Below, in pieces: positions 1-15,991 of a DNA stretch of 27,532 nt (the stretch's first letter is position 1; every line of letters starts with the position of its first letter). Below the pieces are notes generated by a model, which worked only from the letters and a program-made list of their open reading frames with translations, was not told the DNA's origin and made no database searches. This DNA comes from Zygnema cylindricum (Eukaryota; Streptophyta; Zygnematophyceae; Zygnematales; Zygnemataceae). The DNA lies in NCBI GenBank assembly GCA_037447655.1, contig JBBHKE010001513.1, positions 1 through 27,532 on the forward strand, read 5' to 3'. Position numbers and translations under genes: made by a program.

Positions 1-2320
1 GATCGGTTTTCAGTTTATTAATTTTTTCCATTGATTTACTTAAAACAAGCAAATCATCAACATAAATTGCAATAAATATAAAACCTTCCTCATCTTCGAA
101 AACATAGATTGAGTGATCTGAGCTGATTCGGATACATCCCAAACCGGTAAGAAACTCATCAAGCTTCTTATTCCATTGTCGAGGCGCCTGTTTCAAACTG
201 TAAAGAGATTTAATCAGCCGGCATACCTTACTCTCCTCTCCTTCCTCCACAAATCCTTCAAGTTGTCGCATGAAGATCTCCTCTTCCAATTCTCCATGTA
301 AAAAGGTTGTTTTGATGTCCATCTGGTGCACTTCCATGTCTTCCGCTGCTGCCAGACTGAGAAGTATGCGAACAGAGGGAAATTTGACGACCGGGGCAAA
401 GGTTTCCTCGTAGTTTATTCCCTCCTTTTGTGTAAATCCCTTTACCACTAATCTGGCCTTGTAACGCTCGATTGTGTTATTTAGGTTCAGTTTTAATTTA
501 AAAACCCACTTACAACCGATAGGTTTTCGGTTAGGTGGACAATCCACCAGCTCCCAAGTATTGGCTGCCATAATTGAGGCCATCTCCTCATTGAAAGCTG
601 TCTTCCACCGGTTTCTTTCTGGACAAGTCATCGCCTCTCCATAAGTCTGAGGTTCATCTTGATGAGATAGTTTTGTTACCTTGTTATTAACCTGTTTTTC
701 TTGCAATCTTTTGCTACTTCTCGTCCCCCTTTCAAAATCTATTGCCGGAATAGATGGTTCTCGTGGATTTTTTCGAACAATCTCGGCTTCTCCCCTATCC
801 CTTGATTCCGAATCAATTTCCACCACGTCTTCCGCTTCGGGTAGAGTTGTCAGTGGAGTTTCCACAGCCGAGTCCTTTTCCGTCTGATTTGTATCTGCAA
901 GAATGTCATTTTCTCTAAAACCCGGATAGTTAGGGAGCTCAAAGTTATCGGAATATTTTTACTCAAATCTGATTTTTACTGACTTTGTATATTTGAAGGG
1001 ATCCACAGACTTTCCTTCATCCATAACTACTAGATGCTTTACTTAGATTATATCTTCCCTTTTTTTATCATAAACTCGATATCCTTTAACATCCTCACCA
1101 TATCCTAATAAGTATCCCGGTTTTCCTTTAGGATCTAGCTTCCAATTAGACCGATCTGTATCTAGACTGAACACTTGACTGCCAAAAACCTTTAAGTGAG
1201 ATATGTCTGGTTTCCGGCCGGTCCATCTCTCATAAGGTGTTTGATCTTTTATAGCTGAAGTAAGAACCCTATTTTTGAGGTAATTAGCACAGTTCATTGC
1301 TTCTGCCCAAAACCTTTTTAATATCTTTTTATCTGACAACATACTTCTAACACTATCATTTAGTGTTCTATTTAACCTTTCACCTACTCCATTCTGTTCC
1401 GGGTTTTTTGGAACTGTCTTTTGGTGTTGGACCGCATCTTCCCTCATAAAATCCTCAAACTGGTTAGAAGTATACTCTCCACCATCGTCAATCCTTATTC
1501 TCTTGATTGGAGTTTCATGGATTTTTTCGCTCCATGCTTTATATTGTCTAAAAAAATCCTGAGCTTCGGACTTGTTTTTCAAAAAATACTCTCGGGAATA
1601 CCGAGACCAATCATCAGTGATAGTCATCATAAATCTCTTCCCCCCTGGTGAGGGCACTTTAGCCGGTCCCCAAATATCTGTGTGTACTAGATCTAGAATT
1701 TTTTCTCCCTTATAGGTGGTTGTTTTAGGAAAGGGTAATATGTGTGCTTTACCTTGAGCACATCCACTACAATCACTTATATTATCACTCTCACTGAACT
1801 GAATCCCTTCCACCACTCCCATCTTTTTCATCTCTCTTAACTTATCTAGATTTACATGCCCAAGCCTCTTATGCCACATCATAATATCATGAACACCAGC
1901 ATAATAAAATTTTTTCGTTTCATTACTTAAAATCAGCCTAAACATCCCATGGCTACCTTTCTCAGCAATGAAATAGACATCCTCCTCAAAACTAGCAGTA
2001 AAGACTCCTTCCCTAGTGCTAGTAAAAAAACCCTTATCATCTAATACAGATGTGGAGATGAGGATTTTGTTCTGCTCCGGAATAAACAATACATCGGAGA
2101 ATGTTACTATGGATGTCTTTCCTTCTACTAACACTTTCAGATCTACCGATCTTACAAGAGTAGTGGTGACTATCCTCCCATCCCCGTACTCTATCTCTAC
2201 GGTGGGAATCTTTCTTATCTTAGTGAACAGGTGCCTATCCTTACACATGTGCATGGAGGCACCTGAATCTTTAATCCAGCCTGCTTCACCTTTCAATCCA
2301 CCGTAAGCACATTTTTGCCT
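1..2320 (-). pseudogene. pol: copia pol: protease, integrase, partial reverse transcriptase
   Basis: One frame stays open except for stops at 1043-1045 and 959-961. In order: aspartic protease active site DSGAS at 2255-2269; integrase zinc-binding HHCC (HKRLGH, then CSGC) at about 1757-1873; integrase catalytic core with Asp in HTDIWGP, Asp in IDDGGEY and Glu in QNGVGERLNR. The last two are separated by 35 residues, the DD35E spacing. After the two stops, in a linker of low conservation, come reverse transcriptase motifs: FAPVVKFPSVRILL, QMDIKTTFLHGELEEE and SLYSLKQAPRQW, then the catalytic YVDD at 53-64. The frame reaches position 1 still open. Both stops are in the integrase-RT linker, so the catalytic motifs look intact although a full polyprotein could not be made. 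Confidence 0.93.
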
Positions 2321-3428
2321 TCATGGAATTTCGACCTTGTTTTTCCCCCCCAACTCCTCATCCAAAAGGAGCTCATCGTCCTCGTCTTCGAATTTCGCCT
2401 CATGTAATTGTGTCACAAGGGCCTTTTTCTTTCCTCTCGAGGTACCACCAGTCTGCCCCTCCTTTAACCGAAGCTCGGTTAGCTTAGTGCACTCTGCCAT
2501 ATATTGCCCTGGTTTCCTGCAAAAATGACATAAACCTTTGGGAGCACTTGGCCCAAACTCGTCGGCCTGATTTTTCTGCTCCCTTCCCCTATAGTTTCCG
2601 ACTGGTTTCCGGGAATCCTTGTTCCTCCAACCGGTCGAAATTGCCAAGGCTTGGCCACTCTTTCCTCCCCTTCGGATCTCAATCGTATTCTCCCGAACGA
2701 GAATCATCCCTACCACTAAGATCCATATCCACCTTGAGTCCGGCAAGTCCTGCACACGGTTGACTATGTTCTCGAACTCATCAGGTAACTTCATCAGTAA
2801 ACAGTTAACCTTTTCTTTTTCACTAAAATCTTTTCCCGCACTCTCTAGCTCCATGAAGAGTGTAGCAATCTCATTGCAAAAATCCAACATTTTCCCCCCT
2901 TTGTATACATATTCCTTAACTTTTCTGATTAGCCAACTGTTGTTGCTCAATCGTACCACTTCGGTACATCTCTATGAGAGCAATCCACAGATCGGATGCC
3001 CTTTCTACCTGTAAATGAGGACATGCAAGTCCTAAAGTAAGATGGCGTAGGATGAAGTGCTTTGCCGCCATATTGTTGAAATCCCAGGTTTGAGTATCAT
3101 TCTCCTCGTTCCTCGGAATAGGTGACATGAATGCTGAACCAGTTGCTATTGGTGTGGCCGTCTCCTTCTCCGCTCCTTTGTCCACCACCTCTCTTTCTTT
3201 TGTCTCCTCCGTTGAAAGTGGACTTTCTTTCTTTGTGAATCTGCTTCCTTCAAACCCTCGAGGATTTCCAAGAATTGATGGACGCCCCAATCGTCCACTC
3301 ACTATCCCCCAAAACCTTTTTTCGCATAGAGCTCTTATCATCATACTTTCCCAGTATATGAATCCAGTTCCATTAAAGATTGGTACCCTTGAGGGTGGGC
3401 CCATAACCTGAAACTCTGAGACCTCCAT
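2321..3428 (-). pseudogene. gag: copia gag (capsid/nucleocapsid), frameshifted
   Basis: The start is the ATG at 3428. The N-terminal part has the copia gag hallmark FNGTGFIYWESMMIRAL, in which a Trp-containing segment precedes the capsid helices. Near 2918-2935 the reading frame changes from that of 3428 to that of 2959: before it the protein reads EQQQLANQ, after it KVKEYVYKGGKMLDF. This indicates a single-base indel in or near an A run. The C-terminal half holds a CCHC-type zinc knuckle at about 2490-2531, CHFCRKPGQYMAEC, in which the expected His is Gln; this would weaken zinc binding. An acidic tail follows, then TGA at 2321-2323. That stop is in the same frame as pol, so gag and pol were probably one polyprotein, as usual for copia elements. 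Confidence 0.88.
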
Positions 3429-4170
3429 AAGTCCTCAGATTGGACAGCTTCCAAGAAGCCTCTAGGATAACCCTGACCCCTTTGTGTTTCAGCAACAACA
3501 ACTGCCACCCTGTCAGACAAAAACCTGACCAACTTCACCCTTGTGAAGGCAAGACTCCCCTAAGTCGATAGCAAAAAGAATCTCTGAATTAGCTCCCCTG
3601 AGCAGTAAGTTATGGAGGGTCAAAGTTGACCTTTTGTACAGAAGCTCTCTGGGAGAGAGGGTCCTATCTCCTAATTTTTCTAAGTCCTATCTCTCTCACA
3701 AACTCTATCTACTGATGTACGGAGCCAATCAGATTAGTCCTCTGTACACAAAAGTACAGCTGCCGGTGTACTTTTTGTACGAACATTGTACGACATGCCC
3801 TAAATGTCGACACGTGGTATATCCGGATTCGCTCCCTTGATCCTCGGAGATGCCGCGATCCAATGTAAGTCTGCCACGTGTCATCCGATGTGGCGACGAT
3901 CAAAAACGGCCGAAATTCTCTTCCGCAATCTCGGCGTTTAACTTTGGCCGTCTGATTAAATTCACATTTAATCGTAGCCGTAATAAATACATGCGCGGAA
4001 TTCGTTTGGCTAAAGAAATAAATGCGCTGTATTCGTTTCTCATCCGTACAGTAATCCGTATTTTTACATTACTAGATCTATGTCTCCCGTAAAACTATTT
4101 CAGTTAAATGAATTATTCTACGTATTAATGTTTAACTAATTATCAAACCCTACACTACGTAACACTATCT
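3429..4170. other. Gene-free stretch upstream of the copia gag
   Basis: This should contain the retroelement leader and 5' LTR, but no TG...CA LTR edge and no tRNA-Met-type primer site is visible. A CACGTG core inside GCCACGTGTCAT lies near 3878, a common plant promoter element (G-box/ABRE-like). A cluster of GTAC-containing short repeats lies around 3717-3790. Short open frames here have no recognisable domain. The 5' LTR may be present but too diverged to recognise without a second copy. Confidence 0.4.
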
Positions 4171-4250
4171 CTAGACTTAACGGTTAAAGCTACTGGCTGC
4201 TGGCTGTCTACTCCCCGACAGGTTCCAGGATCAAATCCTGGAGCTGTCAC
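4170..4250 (+). repeat. tRNA-like sequence, possible head of a SINE
   Basis: A TΨC-arm-like hairpin lies at 4225-4241: stem CCAGG/CCTGG around the 7-base loop ATCAAAT. It overlaps a box B-like GGATCAAATCC, one base off the usual GGTTCRANNCC. About 40 bases upstream, CTTAACGGTTAAAGC (4176-4190) resembles the D-arm/box A of a tRNA. The acceptor 3' half (4242-4248) has no matching 5' half at the expected position, so this is not a functional tRNA. A tRNA-derived SINE head or a tRNA pseudogene would fit. No poly-A tail or target duplication was identified. Confidence 0.3.
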
Positions 4251-4490
4251 ATATAATTTTAGTAAATAAACCCCTACTAATATTTATATTGCGTAAACCT
4301 CTGGATAGCCTAGGTAGCCATGGCTCTAGCTTCCTCTCCAATTTCTCAGTGACTGCGACAAGTTTGAGAGTTTGGAGAGAGAAGTTAGAGGTAGACTGCC
4401 TCGGCTTCTTTCTATATTTCTATTCAGACCTAGAAAATACTTTAAAAATACCATTAATTTCTACAGGATTTGGGTTAAATTGTTATGTAT

Positions 4491-4598
4491 CGGGTTATTG
4501 TGGTGCTTTGTGTTTGGTATGTTGTACGTTCTTGGACAAAATAGGTTTGTTTTTGGAAACCACGGTATAAACATGCTTTGTGTGTGTAAAACGCCGTT
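4491..4598 (+). repeat. Direct repeat, copy 1
   Basis: About 108 bp, beginning CGGGTTATTGTGGTGCTTTG and ending with TGTGTGTAAAACGCCGTTG. It recurs 313 bp downstream at about 90 percent identity by eye. It contains short open frames, but in-frame differences between the copies give no evidence for coding. Confidence 0.85.
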
Positions 4599-4803
4599 GA
4601 CGGTCCCTAACTATATCGACAAAGAGTATGGTTTTTATGCCTTTACATTAATTCATATAGTGTTAAAGCCCGACAACACGTGGGTTTACGTTTCCAATAG
4701 ATGTTGTAATACATATCGTTTCAAAACTTGAAGTAACTACCGACGCACGTCTAATTGGGCGATTGTGTGCGTCGGTCGATTTGTCGTTGGTTCAACCCAA
4801 AAA

Positions 4804-4911
4804 CGGGTTATTGTGGTGCTTTGTGTTTGGTATGTTGTACGTTCTCACACAAAATAGGTTTGTTTTTAGAAACAACGACATAAACATGCTTTGTGTGTGT
4901 AAAACGTCGTC
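4804..4911 (+). repeat. Direct repeat, copy 2
   Basis: Second copy of the 108-bp repeat at 4491. The 205 bp between the copies is unrelated to the repeat. The flanks are not obviously similar, so this is a local duplication or two fragments of one dispersed repeat. Confidence 0.85.
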
Positions 4912-6595
4912 GTTAATAAATTCTTGGATTATTATTCAACCATGAAATTTAAGGATTATTATTTCACCAGGTGTAAGCATACGTTATTGAAACTCAAAAA
5001 TATATAACTGGAAACACTTAATAATTAATTATACATAAAAAATCACACGCTACAACTAACCCTAAACATACAGCGATAGTAACTAGTGTTTTTGAAAAGG
5101 ATGTTTATTATACTGCATATACAAACACAACAACATAACGTTTGTTTTTATTAATAAAGTAAATAATTCAGTATCGGAGTAATGTTTGAGCGCAACAATG
5201 TACTATTGGGCGCATTATAAAACAAAGATTCCAATAACATTAACTCGTTTAACAATTACGACATAAAGGTGGAGCATGCATGAACTAATGTTTTACAACG
5301 AAATTATTAAATAATATTTGTAATGAAAGATATGTCCTTGGAATGGCACCGTTAACCCTACTAAGAGCGTTGATAATTAAGGTTTGTTTATATAATACAA
5401 ATTCCTGTCAAGATAGAGAAAATGTATAAGAAATAACACACTCCAACTAAATTATTTAGGGATGTCCACACTTTTATTTATTGTTAATAACATTATCCAT
5501 CAAATGTTAACAAACCCTCATCTTAAAGTCATAAACATGGGATTGCATTCGACACTAGTTACGAAGGGAAACCCTATATTAATGAAAGCGCGTTATTATA
5601 ACCTTTATTAATAGTTTGGTGTAAGTAGACGTGGAAAACTGCAATCAACTATCTAAAATACAGTTCCTGACTTTAGTTGATGAATCAATGCCAACTGGGC
5701 GGCGAGCGATTCAGTTTATGATTTCGGGGCCAACTGAACAGCGTTCGAATGTGTTATTGACGATAACAATTATATACGAAGTAAATATGAAATCCGAACA
5801 ATTACGCAACATACACCCGCTCTGGTCGACAAAAGGACTAAAATGAATTTATTATTATGGGAAACGGTAAGAGTTAACGTACTAATATTTATCGTAAAAT
5901 AAAAATCCGTATACATCTCCCGGTCAGTTTTAACGTCCAATTTGTTTTTCTTAAAAATGCAAGGTACTTGGTAAATACCTTGCGAAGTGTGAGACTAGGT
6001 GCGTCTCTATGTACTTCAAACTTAGAGAATTTTCTTTGTTTTTTAGCGCAGATCCGCCGGACTCGGATTTCGGGTGTCCCTATGTGTACCAAACGAAGTT
6101 GTCACTTAAAGGCGTGACGATTGTATACGTCGACAATGCCCGTGACGGCTGTTGACAGTGTACAATCTGTGATGACGCACCAAAATTGTAAAAAGTTGCC
6201 TTGAACGTCGCGAGAATGCGAGGCTGCGTGAGAGAGGCGGCGCGTACGACTTGCTGGGGCGCCCTCAAAGATTTCTCAGGATTTTTTCAAATGGCATCGG
6301 AATTTTCAGACCCTTGGAATGGAAAAGTCCGTACCAAACGAATCGCGACAAAACACAACAAATTGTGTACTTTGATGGACGCAAACGGACAAAACATAAT
6401 GAATAGTGTACTTTTTACCGTCGCTTAAATTTGTTTGAAATTTTTGTAAAAATATTTACACGTGCGAATACGTGTTCCTATTTGTTTCTAAAAAAATATT
6501 TGTTTTAAAACACTTCGGCCCTGTATTTGAAAGAAAAGTTTGAAGATGGCGTTTTTTGGCGTGGCCGTGGGTTGAAGAACACAAGACAACATGTA
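4912..6595. other. AT-rich intergenic DNA without a recognisable gene
   Basis: About 1.7 kb of low-complexity AT-rich sequence. The longest open frames (5631-5846 plus, 5889-6092 minus, 6201-6428 plus) are under 80 codons and mostly need non-ATG starts. They encode no recognisable motif. A somewhat GC-richer patch at 6200-6330 could be a relic of something coding, but nothing supports a specific call. Confidence 0.5.
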
Positions 6596-7088
6596 CACCG
6601 CGAATCGTAATTAGAGTAAATTACTCTAATTTGGTCGCTCGAAATTTCAACTCTATCACGTGAAATAGAGTAAATGATTCTAATTTTTTCATTATTCTAT
6701 TTAAGGTAAAGTTTAATTATCGTTTTTAATTCTAATACAGGTTCATTTTAAATAGTGTGGAGTACGGACGACCTCCGACCGTGCAAAATTGTACTTTATC
6801 AAGTAAAAAAGTACAAATAATGATTTAATACAGGCCGTTATCATGTAACTGCGTTTTAACAAACCACGTAGTGCAAACGTCATAGTGACGATAAACTGTA
6901 CGTTTTGCCAAATTCTGTACGAATACCTTATTTACAGTAGAGGATATTAGGGTGCAGTACTTAAATAAATTAGAGTAAACTTCATAATTGAAACAGCTCT
7001 ATCACACAAATTAGCGTTCATTACTCTAATTATTATTTTTAGTTTTTGTATTCTATTTTTTTCATTACTCTAATTACGATTCGCGGTG
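6596..7088 (+). mobile_element. TA-flanked MITE, family A, copy 1 (493 bp)
   Basis: The left end CACCGCGAATCGTAATTAGA and the right end are perfect inverted repeats for about 24 bp. The element is bracketed by TA (6594-6595 and 7089-7090). The interior has no long open frame. It contains many copies of ACTCTAATT/AATTAGAGT and the internal motif TTAAATAGTGTGGAGTAC near 6748. A second copy is at 23401-23900 in the same orientation. The size, lack of coding and TA duplication resemble Stowaway/Tc1-mariner-type MITEs, but the terminal sequence is not the classic Stowaway one. Confidence 0.9.
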
Positions 7089-7380
7089 TACTGCAGTTTA
7101 TCGACGTGACATCGTAATGTGAACTATCCACTCTTGTCGAATGCAGTGTGAACGTCAAAGTACCGTACTCGATTTCTTTTCAGTTTACTTTGTAAACGTC
7201 AAAGGTTTGTCCGATTTTTTATTGGAGAACGTCAATAGAAAGGTGAGAATGTCGTCTTTCTGTCAGATTAACAATCCGACAAGTGTGCACGGAGAAAAGA
7301 TGTTTTTGGCGGTGAAAAAACAATAACACTCATAACGATGAAACCATAATAGTCGTGACCTACTTTTAGCCGTTAAAAAA

Positions 7381-7402
7381 GTACAGCACAGTACAGCACA
7401 GT
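7381..7402 (+). repeat. Short tandem repeat GTACAGCACA
   Basis: A 10-bp unit repeated twice plus a partial unit, directly adjoining the left terminus of the MITE fragment at 7404. Confidence 0.6.
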
Positions 7403-7403
7403 A

Positions 7404-7522
7404 CACCGCCAATCGCTATTAGCGTCAAGGAATAAATAGCGTAAAAAAATAAATTAGCGCTATTAACGCTAACTGATAATTTCAAAATTTTAGGGTAAAT
7501 CGTCAAAATTTTAGGCTGCCAC
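7404..7522 (+). mobile_element. MITE fragment, right end missing
   Basis: A clear left terminus CACCGCCAATCGCTATTAGC preceded by TA (7402-7403) is followed by the AATTAGCG/CGCTAAT subterminal motifs typical of this superfamily. A segment GTCAAAATTTTAGG (about 7503-7516) matches the pre-terminal part of the elements at 12091 and 23953. The expected right inverted terminus is absent and the sequence ends at CCACCACGG near 7525. This looks like an internal and terminal deletion derivative. Confidence 0.7.
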
Positions 7523-7710
7523 CACGGTTAATTTGACACTGTTGACTTTAGCGTGCCACATGGCACTTGTTATGGGAGACTACACTGGACCCATGGCTGG
7601 CGAAGCAAGACAGGAAGTTTTCTCTCCTTTGACGCTCATTTCCCCTTGTTCAGTTGTGCAATCCATGTTTCCACACGTGCGAAAGTTGATTCCAATTCGC
7701 TCCTCTAGCG

Positions 7711-7926
7711 CGTATGTCCGTACTGACACGTGCGCCCATACTGACGCATGTATCCGTACAACCTCGCGTATCCGTACTGACACGCGTTTCCGTCCTGACG
7801 CGTGTGTCCGTACCGAAGCGTGTGTACGTGCTGACACGCGTCTCCGTGCTGACGCACGGAGTGTTTCCGTACTGATACGTATGTCCGTACAGACAAGTGA
7901 TTCCGTACTGACGCGTGTGTCCGTAC
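7711..7926 (+). repeat. 18-bp minisatellite, about 12 units
   Basis: Units resemble CGTGTGTCCGTACTGACG and run from 7711 to 7926 with 70-90 percent unit identity. One unit (near 7854-7876) carries a 5-bp insertion; the rest keep exact 18-bp spacing. Because 18 is divisible by three, all frames read as hexapeptide repeats (for example VRTDTR on the plus strand), creating long spurious open frames on both strands. The array ends 11 bp before the coding-like segment at 7938. Confidence 0.9.
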
Positions 7927-7937
7927 GGCTGCTGCAG

Positions 7938-8074
7938 AGTCGACTCTGGAGGCGGTGAAGGCAGTTGTGGCGAACAAGGGGAACTTTCCCGAGATCCAGT
8001 GTTCTCCAGTAGGACAATTCTGGTGGAGTGTACCCTATATGTGCGACGATTCCGGTCGCTTGTATTCATTGTGA
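7938..8074 (+). pseudogene. Coding-like fragment, possibly an RNase T2 C-terminal exon
   Basis: A GC-richer open frame follows a possible splice acceptor (CTGCTGCAG ending at 7937) and ends at TGA 8072-8074, or at a GTGAGT donor at 8071. It encodes STLEAVKAVVANKGNFPEIQC, then SPVGQFWWSVPYMCDDSGRL. The spacing P-x-I-x-C, then about 12 residues to a second Cys followed by D-x-S-G, resembles the C-terminal disulfide region of RNase T2 proteins. No exon with the T2 active-site motifs (HGLWP-type, KHGTC-type) was found upstream, and the 18-bp minisatellite occupies the place of the preceding intron. Treat it as a possible relic or orphan exon; the family assignment is tentative. Confidence 0.3.
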
Positions 8075-8163
8075 GTGTTTTAGGGTTTTTTTTTCCTTTC
8101 ATACGCGCTTTGCTGTGACAAATCTGCTCCTTTCCTTCCTTCCCCTTTCCTCTCTCTCTTTCT

Positions 8164-8262
8164 TTCGCACTGAATTCCGCACTAAATTTCGCACTGAATT
8201 TCGCACTGAATTTCGCACTGAATTTCGCACTGAATTTCGCACTGAATTTTCGCACTGAATTT
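8164..8262 (+). repeat. 12-bp minisatellite, about 8 units
   Basis: Unit TTCGCACTGAAT repeated about eight times; most central units are identical and one carries a 1-bp insertion (near 8248). The near identity points to recent expansion. The 12-bp period makes tetrapeptide repeats in open frames (KFSA on the minus strand), which are artefacts. Confidence 0.93.
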
Positions 8263-8461
8263 GACCCATAGACGGTTGCAACCTTTGGTGAGATGGGGTT
8301 TTAAAGCGATGCATGGGACTTGGCGAGGCTTTAGGGGGCAATGGGGGGAGATAGAAGGGGAGAGAGAGGAGCGGGAAGAGCGAAACAAAGTATAGTGTTA
8401 GGAATATACCGCGACATGTCGGCGGTGAAATTTTCATCTAAATCTAAAAAGTTTAGAGGAA

Positions 8462-8483
8462 GGGGGGGGGGGGGGGGGGGGGG
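8462..8483 (+). repeat. Homopolymer of 22 G
   Basis: Uninterrupted G run inside a purine-rich stretch (8461-8560, with GAGAGAGA and GAGGAAAGGAAGG). Such a run can form G-quadruplex structures. The exact length is unreliable because sequencing and cloning often fail here. Confidence 0.9.
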
Positions 8484-8824
8484 AAGGAAAATTTGGTTGG
8501 AGGGTTTTTAAGAGAGAGAGAAAGAGAGAATTTGAGAAGAAGAGAGGAAAGGAAGGACGCCGCAGAAAATTGAGATAATCAATTCCATTATGTTTTTTTC
8601 ACTTTTTTTTTTTTTATGTTGTGAATGTTATTTGCTGAATGTTGTTTATTGAATGGTAATTTCTGAATGTGAAATTAAGACTGAAGTCAAATTTAGTTCT
8701 TTGATCAGTCCTCAGATATCTTTAATATTGACATACGTTTTGTGTTTGTGATCATGTCTTTATTACATAATTATGGCTGCTTTCTAATTGATTTTTATCC
8801 GCCTATGTTGGAGGTTTTGTAAAT

Positions 8825-8840
8825 TTTAGGGTTTAGGGTT
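8825..8840 (+). promoter_or_regulatory. Telomere-type TTTAGGG repeats (telo-box-like)
   Basis: TTTAGGGTTTAGGGTT, slightly more than two units of the plant telomere repeat. Short internal copies (telo-boxes) are known in 5' regions of plant genes tied to growth and translation. This one lies about 460 bp upstream of the SPT4 start codon. A regulatory role is inference; it may be chance or a relic of end repair. Confidence 0.4.
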
Positions 8841-9295
8841 AGAGTGTTAGTTTTACCTGCATTCACTCCTAAATTTGTCTCTCAGCCCTAATCTTCCTCC
8901 CAAACATATCTTCATGGCGTGCCATGTTTATCTTTCGCTTAAGTAATTTATTTTTATTTTTTTAAACAAGTGTGATTCTTTTAAACAACTACTCCGGTTT
9001 TTTTTTTTTTTTTATGTTGTGAAACGATACTTGGGTGACCGAAAATCTTCATGATGTATTTTTTACTTTACTTGTCCTTCTCTCCTTGACCCCGTCTCTA
9101 TCGGTTGATTCCTCCTTCATTTTTCTCATTTCTTTTGATTTTCTTTCTGCTACATGAAACTTTCTTAGGTTGTCGAAGTGAAAACTGAAGGATATAAAAG
9201 AAAAAAACTCCATGTTTTGCGATTTTTTTTTTTGCAGTTAGCTTATTTTTTCGTTTATTTCATCGAAGGAGGGAGTGGGAAAGAGGAAGGCGGCC

Positions 9296-14425
<5,130 letters not shown>

Positions 14426-14470
14426 AATATCAGTTACTTTTGTAATTTTTTATACATGTTGAAATTAGGG

Positions 14471-14598
14471 AGAGAAGTATTTTGAGAAATAGTGTGAGAG
14501 TATTTTGAGAAATAGTGTGAGAAGTATTTTGAGAAATGGTGTGAGAAATATCTTGAGAAATAGTATGAGAAAGATTGGAAATCGTGGGAGAAATAGTG
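14471..14598 (+). repeat. 24-bp minisatellite in the SPT4 3' UTR
   Basis: Four good units resembling GAGAAGTATTTTGAGAAATA plus TGTG (23-24 bp each), then degenerate half units. It lies 46 bp after the SPT4 stop codon and upstream of the AATAAA at 14700, so probably within the 3' UTR. Confidence 0.8.
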
Positions 14599-14599
14599 G

Positions 14600-15991
<1,392 letters not shown>

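Larger units (their letters stand above)
1..3428 (-). mobile_element. Ty1/copia LTR retrotransposon, decayed, 3' part cut off by the window edge
   Basis: On the minus strand the order is gag, zinc knuckle, aspartic protease, integrase, reverse transcriptase. Integrase before reverse transcriptase defines Ty1/copia rather than Ty3/gypsy. Coding potential runs from about 3428 down to position 1, where it stops in the reverse transcriptase palm; RNase H and the 3' LTR would lie outside the window. The reading frame is broken at least four times: a frameshift near 2918-2935 and in-frame stops at 2321-2323, 1043-1045 and 959-961. This copy is therefore not autonomous. No 5' LTR end, initiator-tRNA-type primer binding site or target duplication could be recognised upstream of gag (3429-4000), so the 5' boundary is open. 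What is left is well preserved, suggesting moderate age. Confidence 0.95.
8264..9295. other. Upstream region of SPT4
   Basis: T-rich non-coding DNA with several poly-T runs (for example 9000-9013). A candidate TATA element, TATAAAAG at 9193-9200, lies about 100 bp upstream of the SPT4 ATG, a reasonable distance for a short 5' UTR. A 5' UTR intron ending at the TTTTGCAG near 9236 is also possible. No other gene is visible. Confidence 0.35.

Noticed and set aside
1421-3411. Plus-strand open frames over the retrotransposon
   Set aside because: Shadow frames opposite the gag-pol coding strand.
4320-4352. ATGGCTCTAGCTTCCTCTCC, resembling the start of a chloroplast transit peptide
   Set aside because: A stop follows after ten codons and no clear donor or downstream exon was found.
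7533-8258. Arg/Thr-rich hexapeptide and KFSA-repeat proteins
   Set aside because: Products of 18-bp and 12-bp minisatellites; all frames are open because the periods are multiples of three.
7711-8262. CRISPR-like array
   Set aside because: Units are contiguous 12-bp and 18-bp repeats without spacers, in a plant genome.
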